From Chondrus crispus (lineage: Eukaryota > Rhodophyta > Florideophyceae > Gigartinales > Gigartinaceae): a stretch of DNA of 64,000 nucleotides. Positions within the stretch are counted from its first letter, which is position 1. Each line of letters opens with the position of its first letter. The notes under the pieces are model-generated. The model saw only the letters and a list, made by a program, of their open reading frames with translations, did no database searches and was not told where the DNA came from. The DNA lies in contig NW_005179057.1 of the NCBI RefSeq assembly GCF_000350225.1, positions 1 through 64,000 of the forward strand, given 5' to 3'. Below are positions 10,055 through 20,964 of the stretch, one piece after another. A program made the position numbers and the translations under genes.

Positions 10055-12037
10055 TTACGCTTCGCGTTCATCTTCGAGGCGGCGAGCCTCGTCGCTACGC
10101 GCAAAGTACCAGCGCGCCATTGTACTGAGTAACGCGCTGACGGACCAAGTACGATCTCGAGAAGGCCCCAAGGCGCGCAATACGTCGGGAGCCGCCCCGA
10201 GCTCGTCCGGGGTCATAATATGGTCAACGATCGAGCCCGACGAGGGACCGCCCTCCACCGGACGGAGTGGCGGGACGGGCAACGTTTCAGCCGGGGCACG
10301 ACTACCCCGAGAAGGAACGTCGGCGGCGCGCGGAGTGGCGGCACGGAACGGGTTCGAACCCGCGGAAAACTGTACCGGGGACTCGGCGTCCAGATCCCGA
10401 TAACGTTTGCGGCGTGCCGACCGGGCGGCGGAACCCACGCCACTACGGAGCCCCGCCGATCCGTGCAAAGAGGCCCCCACGACGGACCGCGCCAAGAACG
10501 CGTCTGCGCGGAAGTCGTAAAACAAATAGACGCTCCGTTCTCCAGTGGAAAAATCGGTCCACGGACGATGGGTATGATCCCCCACCTCCCCGGCGCGGCG
10601 GAGGAGGTCCCCGACGGCGTAATAAGTCCACACGACGTGAGTGGACTCCCTGTTGGAAGGGTTTAGGGACACCCCGGGGAGCCCTGATGTTACCCTCTGC
10701 AGGAAGTCTAATGTTGAAGGAGGTTGGAGGAACACCCGGCCCTTCACTCCCAACTCAGTGCTCACGGCGTTACACACCGCCCACGCCCACTCGCGTTCGC
10801 AGTTCGACACAAGACACGCGTACGCCGGGTGTCCCCTCTCCGAGAAGGCGAACGCAAAATATTTAAGAACGTACGGTAAAAGCGGGTGGACTCCCAAGGA
10901 AGGAAAGGAGTCCCGTACCACCGCCGGGAGAGAGGGGAAATCCGCAGGCGACAGTCCGTGTTCGAAACACGCTGAACGGAACACGCGCCCATCCTTCTCG
11001 TCGGCACGACGGTACGCTGACCAGTCGAGATGGGCAACGGCGATGGAATGGATGCGCATCAAGGCGCAAGCCGATTTCTGAAGCGCCACCAACGGCTTCG
11101 AGAAGGCATACGGTCGGGGGCAAACGTAGAGCCCCGCGACCTCGGCAAGGACGAACTCCGACGAACCCCCTTCGCCGGGTTGGAGAATCGCCGAAGCCAT
11201 ACGATCAACGTAGTCAACCTCGGCGATGTTGTAGACGAAGGTGCGTTCGCACTGAATCTCGTCGGGAACTTGGTAGCCGGCCCCGGCCCCCTCCGCCATG
11301 AGACGGGCGAGAGCAGCGGAGGCCTGCTCGACATGTCCTGCCTCGCTGATCTTGCGGACGCGCGCAAGATCCGGACGCAACTCCGTCCGGAGGAGGATTT
11401 CGGAAACAGTGACGTGTGTACGGGCATGACGAGCCCACGAAAACCGCAGTCCGCTCAGGGAAAGAGGCGCCGACTGGTCGGCGGCAGCGCCGAACAACTT
11501 AGTCGTACTGTGCGGCACGCCGGGACGGGTCTCACCCGCGCGGGGGACGGGGCCCCGCGGCGAACCCAACGACCGGGACGGAACCACGGCGGAACCCCCG
11601 CGAATTTCGTGTGCCCCGGACGTAGGGGAGGCACGGGCGGCGACGATCGGTGAACTTGCTGACCCAGCAGCGGCGTTGCTTGGGGAACCGGAGAGCCGTT
11701 CGGTGACGGGGGCCCCCACTTCCGCCGAGATCGTTAAGAGACGAGAGGGACGGGTCTTCTGGAAAGCCCTCGGCGGCGAAGACGGGATGGTCACTTCGGG
11801 CGAGCGCCCCGCGGAGGCAGGGGGTGTCGAAGAAGGACCCTCTCCCGGCTCCGATGAGGCGGGAGGAGGCACGCCGGCCCGCGACGGAGGGTGAGGTGTG
11901 ACCATGATGTTTTTCGGAGCAATACACCCTTTATTAGTGAGAGAAGCCGCGGAAAAGGACGCGAGAGGAGAAGACAGGACGGCGATGATGGAACCACGAA
12001 AGCAGGGGCGCGAGCAACGGCTCTCCACCGGGGTCAT
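10055..12037 (-). CDS. Long ORF antisense to the chromovirus, function unknown
   Basis: An open frame of about 660 codons on the strand opposite to gag-pol; ATGs at 12037 or 11905 are possible starts. I do not recognise the family. The first 200 residues are Pro/Ser/Ala-rich and look disordered. The middle (about 10600-11450) is well-mixed globular-type sequence with many aromatic residues and cysteines. The C-terminal 150 residues are again Arg/Ser/Pro-rich and end in a charged, probably helical segment. A shorter ORF follows on the same strand. It may be an accessory antisense ORF of the retroelement, such as are known in some plant LTR elements, or part of a different element. Composition matches the element, not the host genes. 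Confidence 0.5.
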   Translation of the reverse strand: MTPVESRCSRPCFRGSIIAVLSSPLASFSAASLTNKGCIAPKNIMVTPHPPSRAGVPPPASSEPGEGPSSTPPASAGRSPEVTIPSSPPRAFQKTRPSRLLTISAEVGAPVTERLSGSPSNAAAGSASSPIVAARASPTSGAHEIRGGSAVVPSRSLGSPRGPVPRAGETRPGVPHSTTKLFGAAADQSAPLSLSGLRFSWARHARTHVTVSEILLRTELRPDLARVRKISEAGHVEQASAALARLMAEGAGAGYQVPDEIQCERTFVYNIAEVDYVDRMASAILQPGEGGSSEFVLAEVAGLYVCPRPYAFSKPLVALQKSACALMRIHSIAVAHLDWSAYRRADEKDGRVFRSACFEHGLSPADFPSLPAVVRDSFPSLGVHPLLPYVLKYFAFAFSERGHPAYACLVSNCEREWAWAVCNAVSTELGVKGRVFLQPPSTLDFLQRVTSGLPGVSLNPSNRESTHVVWTYYAVGDLLRRAGEVGDHTHRPWTDFSTGERSVYLFYDFRADAFLARSVVGASLHGSAGLRSGVGSAARSARRKRYRDLDAESPVQFSAGSNPFRAATPRAADVPSRGSRAPAETLPVPPLRPVEGGPSSGSIVDHIMTPDELGAAPDVLRALGPSRDRTWSVSALLSTMARWYFARSDEARRLEDEREA

Positions 12038-12052
12038 ACGGCGGAAAGACAC

Positions 12053-14230
12053 CGGTCGGCTCCATTACTCACCGCCGTCCGGTCTAAAAATAGAACGAAT
12101 TACGGAGGGCAACCACGGCGGTAGGAGCTCTACGGGGCGGTCCTCGGCTCAGACAGCGGTGCACCGGCCGCTCCCAACCCTGGTTGCGGACACCTCGCCG
12201 TTAGTGAGGTCACCGTCGAGACGCCCCACCAGAACCGCGACTCCGGCGGCGAGGTCATGTCGGTGAGCTGATGTGTATCTACTACAGGCGGCGACCTCTT
12301 TACGCCGTACGAGAAGTCAGACGACGTGGCGACGCGCGAGGAAGCCGTACGTACTCCCGAGCGAAGGAGCCTCGGTTCTCACCGTCAGCAAGAAACTACC
12401 TCCGCGCTGCCAGAGCGCGGATGGCTGGCTTCTTCTCCCCCTTCCCGTGCGCGGGGAAGAACGAAGTTTTCCAACGACGCCCACGAAGGTTGCTGGCATC
12501 TGCGTTGCGGCGACCTCGGCGCCTGCCTCCGTCGCGCGCGCGAAAGAAGTAGTTTTATCGCGTCCTCGGCCAAGATTGAAAAGAAGGATCGCTCGTAACT
12601 ACCGCGACCCTACGGCAGTCGAGGCCCGCGAAGGCCCCTCGCCCGGCGCCAGAACACGGTGCGCATCCTGCGTGCTCTCGCGCGACGCGCCCAACGCGCC
12701 GACTATCGTCGCGCCGCAAAACGGAAGGGACGTGAGTGGGAATGTGTCGTCAAGGGGCATGACCACGTCATCGGGGCGGAAGGACAACCCCTGTGGCGCT
12801 GACCTCCCAATGTCCCCGGGCGAAGCTCAGCTGTCGCTGCCACGCTGATCTCGGACAAGTGCGAGGAATGAGTCGCAACCCTATCGATCGCAGCGGCTGC
12901 CGACGGCTCCCGTAACGTCGCTGCTGCCGTGCCGCTGCCGTTACGACGACGTGCACGCCGAGGCACGCTCGAACACCCCTCGCCATCTCGGCCACGCTCG
13001 CGCACGAGGAGGCCCTATCGCTGCGCTCGTTCATGCGTCTGGCCACCAGCGTCGGTCGCGCGGAGCCGCTCGTCGACTGCCCGCTCGGCGCGAACACCCT
13101 CTCGCCCCGAGAGAGGCCTTCCATCCATCCATCACCACGCGCAAGGAGTGAGCATGAAAGAGATGTCCGTAAGGGAGAAGACGCGATATCGGAGGTGTCA
13201 GGTGAGGCTGAAGCGGGTGAGCGGGAGGAATGCGCGGACCCGCCGCGCGCGCAAAACGAATTTGGTCAGTGCATGAACGCGCACTCTTCACGGACTGCCC
13301 TGCGAATTTTTTGCCGGAAAAATTTTCGCGGGAAAGCTTGCCATTTTTTGGCGATTTTTTGGGAACGTCAAGGGGGATGAGGCGCACGCGCAGCGCTGGA
13401 CAGCCACGCGCACGCAGGGCGCTCTGCGCAGGCCAGCGTGCACGTCAATGCGTGGGAGGAGCTGGCATGGCGGTCGTTAAGCTGCGAACGTAGGTCTACT
13501 TGGAGTGAAACGGGGAAATGCGAGTGCCACGATGCTGGAGGACAGAGGAGACGCGGGATCCGGGCACGACTGGACGAGGAGCTCTACGCAATACGGCGGC
13601 AACGGACCCTGACCACCCGCGGCCTGGTCACGTGGAGCGGTCGAATTCGGTACCAAGCGCCGATGTACCGTGGCGTTGCAGACCTCGGACGACGCTCAAC
13701 CCTCCCCTCTTCTGAGAGACACGTATTCCACCCGAGGGTGGACAACAGGCATACCGGATCGCATCGGACACCGATACAGGCCCTTGCGGCCGCACCACGC
13801 TTCGAACTGCACCCCGCTCGCGTCGTGCAGTAGCTCGCAAAAAGGAGCCGCGACGTGCAGAAAGGCGGGGGCCACTAAGGAACAGCGCGAGTGCGGAAAC
13901 TCTCGCGGCGGGGCATGGACGTGCTCCTCGATCCGACCACGTATCAGCAGAGCCGTGAATACTTGGTGTGTAACACCACCGACGTTGTTTTCGACGCCAA
14001 CACCGGCGCTTGCGGGGAGGCAAACAGGTAGCACAGTTCGATTCGGTCGCACACTTGTTGCGCGAAATCCGGCCGTCTCGCTTCGAGGGCAGACAAGAAA
14101 GCTCTGGGGGAGGTTTACGCAGGAGGACGAGACGAAGGGGAGAGAAAAGTTGCTCGTAAAGTCTCCAGGAATCGGCGTAACCGGAAAAGCGCATGGAAGC
14201 AGAGAACGATGGCGTCTGTTTTTCTGATAG
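12053..14230. other. GC-rich region without recognisable gene
   Basis: Many short overlapping frames on both strands arise from high GC, with none convincing. It contains a T/G-rich patch at about 13308-13370 and ends where the TGCATGG repeat begins. A weak open frame on the minus strand (13628-14245) has no recognised family. Confidence 0.45.
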
Positions 14231-14261
14231 TCTAAACTTTCCCATACGAAGCCCATGCTAA

Positions 14262-14700
14262 ACCAATGCATGCATGGCGATTTACCCATACTTGCACGAG
14301 CAGAAATTTCCCAAGTGTTTCCTATGCGGAGAAATGCGCCATGATTGCGTGGACGTGCATGGCCTGGTTCATGGGATTGCATTGGTAATTTGCATGGGCT
14401 TTCATGGGTTTGCATTGGCCATGTGCATGGGATTGCATTTGGAATCTGCATGGGCTTGCATGGGATTTTCCATGAGCTTGCATTAGACACCTGAATGGGC
14501 TTGCATGGGATTTTGCATGGGATCGCATTGAGAATGTGCATGGGCTTGGAAGGGATTTTTGCACGGGTTTGCGTTGGCCATCTGCATAGGCATGCATTGG
14601 CCATATACATGGCCTTGCATGGGCTTTCTGCATGTGCTTGATTTGGCTATTTGCATGGGCTTGCATTGACCTTTGCATAGGCTTGCATGGGTCTACTGGG
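14262..14700. repeat. Degenerate TGCATGG-rich tandem repeat
   Basis: About 440 bases built from imperfect units such as GCATGGG followed by TTGCATTGGCCAT, recurring every 15-35 bases. The minus strand stays open across it (His/Ala/Met/Gln-rich), but that follows from the repeat and is not evidence of a gene. Related wording (TGCATGAGCTCGCATTG) reappears in the duplicated block at 27000-27310. Confidence 0.8.
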
Positions 14701-16260
14701 CGGTTTTCTTTCGCTCTAGCCGTACAGGTTTCCTCCTTTAGTTTATGCTACGAGCATAAACTAGAGGAGGAGACTTGCATAGTTTACAACACTACAATAC
14801 AAGACCCGAACGTCGAGGCAAATCTTTTCGCGCTTGCAGCTGCTGGGGATGGTGGCAATCGCGAGTGGAGCCCGCCGCCCGCTCCGCTAGTACACTTTTT
14901 TGGCAGGAGGTGTCGTCTGCTTCTGGCTATGGAACGCCGTTCGCGGTCTCTCGCAAAGCGCTAAGAGTGGCCGGCTGGAGCGGGGCCGGACAGCTGTGGG
15001 CGGCATCATGCACTATAATGGTGCACGGCGCATCCCAAGATCGTTCCAATGCTGACATGCTAGTGGCGCACCAGCAAAGCCTTTGTTGCGTCAAGTCAAG
15101 TCGAATTGAACTATTGAGTCGGAGAAACTTTGTTCGTGCCTTCCATGACTCTCTGCGTCGGCCACGAAGACACTCCATGGAGTGTTTTCGTGGCCGACAA
15201 CTGTGCACAGTTGTAGCAGCAGGGGGCTACGCGAAATGCAAAGCAAACGTCAAATCGCGAAAATTTCGACGAACATAGAACTTCCTTGTGGTTGTCGATA
15301 GGCGTACTAAAAGAGTCAGTAAAGAGTAGGGTACACTTGTGAGACGTGCAAAGAGTCCGCCAGATGGAGACCTCACTTACCTTTCATCCAGTACGCAGTC
15401 CAGCAGACACACAATCGTGTCTTCCTCACCGTGACGGTTGCAAGCAGTGCATGACTAAATGAGATTGTGTTCACACACTTGAAGTCTGTCAGCAAGGACC
15501 TGGGCTGACGCCGTAAGTTCAACAAAGACTCTCTCGTAGTGAAAAGATCGATTTGTACGTACCGTGAGTTGTAACAACTGGCTATGAATTCTGAGAACGA
15601 AACACCAAACTTCGAGAGTCTCACACTTTAGCATTGACCGTTAGCAAGGAAACATATGTATTCAGCATAATGAAAGCACTTGATCGCTAAATCAATTTTG
15701 AAATGAATGCTGCGAGAGTACGGGAGAGTCCGCTTCGAGTCATCTAGATTGTAGCAGCTCGAACCATGTGTAAATATTCTAACTCCAAGTCCATAGCATA
15801 ATCAAATGCGTCAACGTCCGGGGGCGCTGGATAGCTGATTCCACTTGCAGTGGCCAGTCGACGGAGCGTCGCAGGATTGCACAGCCTGATACATACTAAC
15901 TTGATATGTTTTGTTGTGCACCTCTACGCCACGTACAAGGCTGTCTATTACACAGCTGAGCGTGTAGCGTAGAGGTGCGAAAGAGACTGCATCCCATGCA
16001 GCCTTACTGGGCTTGGTAGTGCCTCACGGACGGTTTGTTCGTATCGTACGAACACTGACGTCCGAGTACCTGTTCGTCTCTGTATGCTTGGCGAAGTCGC
16101 TTCAGGGGCCCATGCGTCATCCCCACAAGCCAAAAGCGTAAACCGATCGCGCTGGAACTAGCGCTGTCGGCCGTGCAACGCAAAGCTCGCGTGGAATGGC
16201 CACCAGCCGCCGGGCGATTTCAATAATACCCTTGAATGAAATCATTTTCGGCAGATTACT
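14701..16260. other. Intergenic / left flank of Plavaka-like element
   Basis: No gene is supported here. It contains a 42-bp near-perfect palindrome at 15157-15198 followed at once by a 16-bp perfect one at 15198-15213, and a possible transposon end (CACTTGTG) at 15334. Confidence 0.5.
15157..15213. repeat. Two abutting palindromes
   Basis: 15157-15198 is a 42-bp palindrome with one mismatched pair, centred on ACACTCCATGGAGTGT. It runs directly into CAACTGTGCACAGTTG (15198-15213), a perfect 16-bp palindrome. Either could form a cruciform or a hairpin in RNA. The position, about 180 bases left of a possible transposon end, suggests either a fold-back insertion or a regulatory or cut site. Confidence 0.75.
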
Positions 16261-16407
16261 GTGCCAATCAAAAGGCACCCCTCCCACGTTGTGGACCTCA
16301 AGCAGATCATAATTATCTTGCTCAGTTTTTTTGCCACTCACCGGCAAGCCCATGTGGAAGAGCATCAACAGCAGGGCCAGCTTATTCACGAAGCTTGTGC
16401 CTGCGCC

Positions 16408-19400
16408 ATGCACCACGTTTCTGTTTGTTGCCCGTACTGCAGAGAAAGTTTCCCAAGGCAGGCCTACCTAGGAGCCCACAAGAAAAAATGCAAGCAGGCA
16501 GCAGTAGATGAAGCTGAGGCACAAGAGGCTGACGCTTCTGACTCACCGCCACCCGTGAAGTCTCGTCGTTTGCGTGGGAGCTTCCAACTCACCGGTCGTG
16601 CCTTGCAAGAGTGGTATGAGGATAGGATCCGACTGGCAGCGCAAGATTCGAATGTTATCCTGCCAGCCGCCGGCCTTAGCAAACCTTTTTCGCCCCATTT
16701 TGCACTGGATGCAACAGGGCAGGATGAACAACAGGCAGAGGCAACCGCAGCTGATACGTCAGGTGTAGAGGAGTCGCGAGCTGAGTATGCGACGAAGGAA
16801 GAGGTGGTTCACGCACTGCGAAATGTGGTGCTGGAGATCGGCGACAAAGGTGGTGATCTACAGGAGAACACAATCATTAATCTCCTCCAACATCAGTCAT
16901 TTGATGCAAGCTTACTCAGGATCGGTTTCGAATCTATTCAGGAAATGCGCCAGAAAGCAGAAGAGGACGCTAAAGGCTGGCTTGCGGATCTGAACTTCAA
17001 GCGGCAGACCATCTACGACCCCAAGAACTGCAACGTGTATGGAGTTGGCTGGTTCCGCTCGCCAGTCGATTCTCTCAGGCGCCAATTTGCAAAAGCTCGG
17101 TCACACCAGCTCTTCTTCGATCCATTCATAGAAACGAACCGCGCCAATGTAAGAGTTTACAATCACACGATGGGCTGCGCTCTTATAGAAAACGTGGTTC
17201 CTCTGATAAAGGACTTCATCATCAGTGGCGATGGCGGTGGATTCTGGATTGATAATTACAGCTTCGTCGGAGCGATTCAAGCTTACTCAGACAAATCATG
17301 CCAGACTTTGAAAGTCGGATCTCACTCCTTTCTGCCTTTCCATATATGCTCTCTGAACATGACTCAGACGATCCGACAGGGGCTCATCTCCAACGGCGAC
17401 ACTATCGTTGCGTACTTTTCAGTTGAATTCGTGCGGGCTGCAATTAATGTTGCCAACTCTACCGGCGATGACGAGGAATATTGGTGCTGCGAGGAAGAGG
17501 AACAGACTTTTGAAATGCCAGAAAGAGTTTCAGTCCAAGAGCGGCGATTATCGAAGAGCCGTGTATTTCAGGCATCAATCAAGGAGGCCTTGCTTCCGCT
17601 TTGGGATGTATCGCGCACTAGAATAGTCGTAGCAGATGGAGAGGGAAATGTCCGAAAATGCCACTCTGTTCTAGCCTCATATGTTGCGGATATGCCCGAA
17701 GCATCGGACGTGGGGGGCACGGTGCACGGGCACTGCCCTTGGGGGTACACTGCGAAGCTCGATCTTGCCTCGGAAGAGCCTTGCATTCCACGTAATATCT
17801 GGGACACTGTGCAGCGATTGAATAAATTCAAAGTCGCTGAGCAGGCTTGTGATACGGCGAGAAAGAAGTCTCTACAAGAAAACATGAGACTGGTGGGCGT
17901 GACGACGGTTCACCCTGCCCTTTTGAAGTGGCCGTTCATGGATCTAACCGAAGAACTGGCACTGCTGAGACTGCTGCGTTTTGAAACATTGCATAATTTT
18001 TTCCTGGGTTTATCGCGGACTCTTAAGGTCTGTGCGAGCGAAATGTTGAAACATCCATTGCTAAGCACGACAGAGCTGCTGAATTCCAAAGGAGGTCCAA
18101 GAAAGCTCAAGTCGGCTAGAGTCTACGTATTGAAAAGATGTAACGTGTTTCTAAAGCGTATTCAGGCAGAATCGCCCTGCGTGGGGCTTTAGTTTGATTT
18201 CACGAAGTCCGGGACAAACGATGAGCTCTCTGGGTTCTTCACATCAACAGGGATAGTTGCCATGCTTGAGGCCAAAGACCTCGCCGGCATTGATCAAGTC
18301 ATGCCATTCGTCTTTGCTCTGTTGGACAGGCTTCGTGGCACTATTAATAAGTCTCCTTTGACGACTGTTTGCGTCCTTTATCAAGAACTGGTGGCTACAG
18401 CTACCTCCCGCTTCTCGGAGCCTGGCTTCACCGCAGTTGAGCTCGACGCGCTCGCCGACCAGATCTCAAATTTCCAGGACAAAGCAATCGAGGTGTTTGG
18501 CAAGTACCAGGCAAGTGGTATGGCATTTCCGAAATTCCATGCTCTTCGACACCTTGTCGCAGACATCAAGATGTGTGGGAGCTTATCAAACTACAGCGCG
18601 GACTCGTACGAGGCAAGCCACAAACTGTTTAAGACAGCATATGACAAGACTTCGAAACGCAAAGACACCAGGCAGGAAGAGGCAATGCGGCGCTTGGTGC
18701 TTGCTCAAGGAGCTCAAGAGGCCAGTGCGAGGTCGATGAGCACCCGGATGCTTCCGCTCAGGGAGGACGTCATCGAAAAGCTAATGGGTAAGCGCAGAAG
18801 GACGGAATCACTCACAAAGATCAGACAGGAGATGGTGCGTGAGGACGCTGCAGGCTTGTCTGGTGGGAGCAACATAATGATGTGGGCAGAGATTCATGCA
18901 CATGAAGGTCCATGCGGCAGCCTTCTCCAGCACTCAGGCGAGCTAGGACCCAACATTGCGGTGCAAGAACTTTGCGAGGATGTCGGAGGTCCCGGACGTT
19001 TGCAGTGGTATATTGATTCAATCCAAGAGCAGCACAGGCCACTGGCTGACTCTGTTGTGCGAAGACCCGCTCCTGCATCTCTTGCTGGCCGCTCGTGCCC
19101 AACTTTAAAGGGCTGTGAGGCGCCTGAGAGCGGCGCTGGCGACTTTGAGATTTTAACTATGGACAATGGAGACAGAGAGATGCAGCGTGCCGTCTAGTCA
19201 CACAGCTACTACAGCAGCAAAGTAACGAGACAGGATAATGTCATGATTGAGGAGAGTGGCGACGATCCGCCGGGAGGCACTGGCGGAATTGTGCCTCGAA
19301 AGGTCTACATTGCAAAAGTACTGGCTTTTATCGCTATCAAAATCCCGCGACGGGGTCACCTCCTGGCTGAGGCATCTGTGAAGAGAGATGACATCGAGAT

Positions 19401-19779
19401 TTGTTTCATTCGGTACTACGATCGTGTTCACGGGGACGAAATCGATGCCGTTGACGGCGCCTTGAACTGCGTGAAATTTCGTTGGGCTGTGAGGGGAGAA
19501 GATGAAACTGTTTCTGCAGGAGCACCTGCGTGCGAAGCTGAAACGTCTACGGAAATGATAAATCTCGCTTACATTGATGTGCAATATGTCGGCTCAATCC
19601 GCGGCTTGCTTTACGTCGTTCGTTGCGATGATGAGTTGAGAGGCACGAGGTCGCAACCATCCCTCATTCGCAGTGGATGGGAGACGCATCGATTCTACAT
19701 CAACCGATTTAAGCAGCCAATGCGTAAGATGAGGTACTCCACTGCAGACCAGCATGATCACAGACCTCACGACCCGTAA
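16408..19779 (+). pseudogene. Plavaka-like transposase with two in-frame TAG codons
   Basis: DNA-cutting enzyme of a CMC-type transposon. The first in-frame ATG, at 16408, lies just before an N-terminal zinc finger (CPYCRESF, then H and C). The core carries family landmarks: a VGWFRSPVDSLR region, the SDK...VGSHSFLPFHICSLNMT block, RKCHSVLASYVADMPEAS, and FETLHNFFLGLSRTL. After 18262 come FPKFHALRHLVADI, GSLSNYSADSYEASHKLFK and NLAYIDVQYV near the C-terminus. All of this is in one frame, about 1,120 codons, interrupted only by TAG at 18190-18192 and 19195-19197 and ending in TAA. There is no frameshift in 3.4 kb. It is either recently dead or read through. Family assignment is from motif order, without a database search. 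Confidence 0.72.
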
Positions 19780-20964
19780 TGCTCCTTCTACTTAATCGCA
19801 GCCTTAGCACTGCAATCGGAACCGCTGGGACAACTCTGAGAATACGGACCGCTCGTCAAAATCTTGAAAAGACACTGACTGAGTCAATCGAGACAAAGAG
19901 CGTCCCACAATGTCGATCGTGATAAAGTGTTTTCATGCCTCCCCGCTCAAGAGAGCTGATGTAATCAGGATGCAAGATTCTTCAGAAAGCAAAATGCCTG
20001 GCAGTTGCAAAAATCATACACACATGCACCTGCGTACACGTGAGCAGCCATAAACATTTGCCCAACTGTTCTCAAGCTGCACACACAATCCCATTCCCTA
20101 TCGCATTGCCTTTCTCGCTGTGACCTTTTACGCAATAACAACTGTACCACTTGTAGAAGCTCGGTCAACATCGCTCCGCGGCACATCCACAGAAGCCTCA
20201 ACAAACCATTCCCGATTCCCGCATCGCCTCCCTCCTTCTTTGGTCTTACTCAGCGCCAGCAAACCATGGCCCCCGCGCACCCCTCCTCTCTCTCCCCCTC
20301 CTGAAACGCACCATGTCTGGTCTCCCCAATCGCAGCGACAAACCCCGAAACCCCCCCGTTCCACACTCATCCTACTGTTGCTTGGTACAGTACTATCACT
20401 CGTGCCAGATGCGAAATGCTACCAGTATACACACGCCCTCAATTCCTCTAGATCACTGCCGCATGTATTTCTCCCGTCTTTCTCGACCCACACGTCGCGC
20501 CTGGACGCCACCCGATAGACTCGCAGGAAAAATTGGAAGGGCTGAGAAATTTGTTATCTCTATCCCGCATGTGAACCGGGCAAACTTGGATCGCATTCAC
20601 TCAGCGCCGTCGCGCAGCTTTTTGTAGGCTTGTCTCGACTTCCTCTGACGTGCCGACGCGCTCGTCGCGTGCGGCAATGGTCGTCGACTACAGAAGGGCT
20701 TCAAATAAAACTTTCAACTTTACTAGCGTAAATTTGACTATAATGTTTCGCAATTCAACTATCGCTACATAATTCTGTAACGGTCATGAGCAATTTACTC
20801 CAGCAAAAATTTACTGCCGGCGTAAAGCTTGAGTTAGTGCCTCAGGCAGGCGCAATTTTCTGCGGTGGAGTAGTCTGGCGAGGACGAGTACGTACGCAGC
20901 TTCGCCAATCCTCCTGAGGTCTGAACCTCAGGTCCGTCGGCGCACCACTGTTTCGGCCTGCCTG
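19780..20964. other. Spacer between the two transposon ORFs
   Basis: About 1.2 kb with only short shadows of open frames. A C/T-rich stretch occupies about 20200-20380. Nothing gene-like is supported. It would be the internal spacer of the Plavaka-like element. Confidence 0.5.

Noticed and set aside
10345-10365. GGGTTCGAACCC, resembling a tRNA T-arm
   Set aside because: No acceptor, D or anticodon stems fit around it, and it lies inside the long minus-strand ORF.
14322-14678. Minus-strand His/Ala/Met/Gln-rich ORFs
   Set aside because: They are open because the TGCATGG repeat lacks stops in those frames; no independent sign of a gene.
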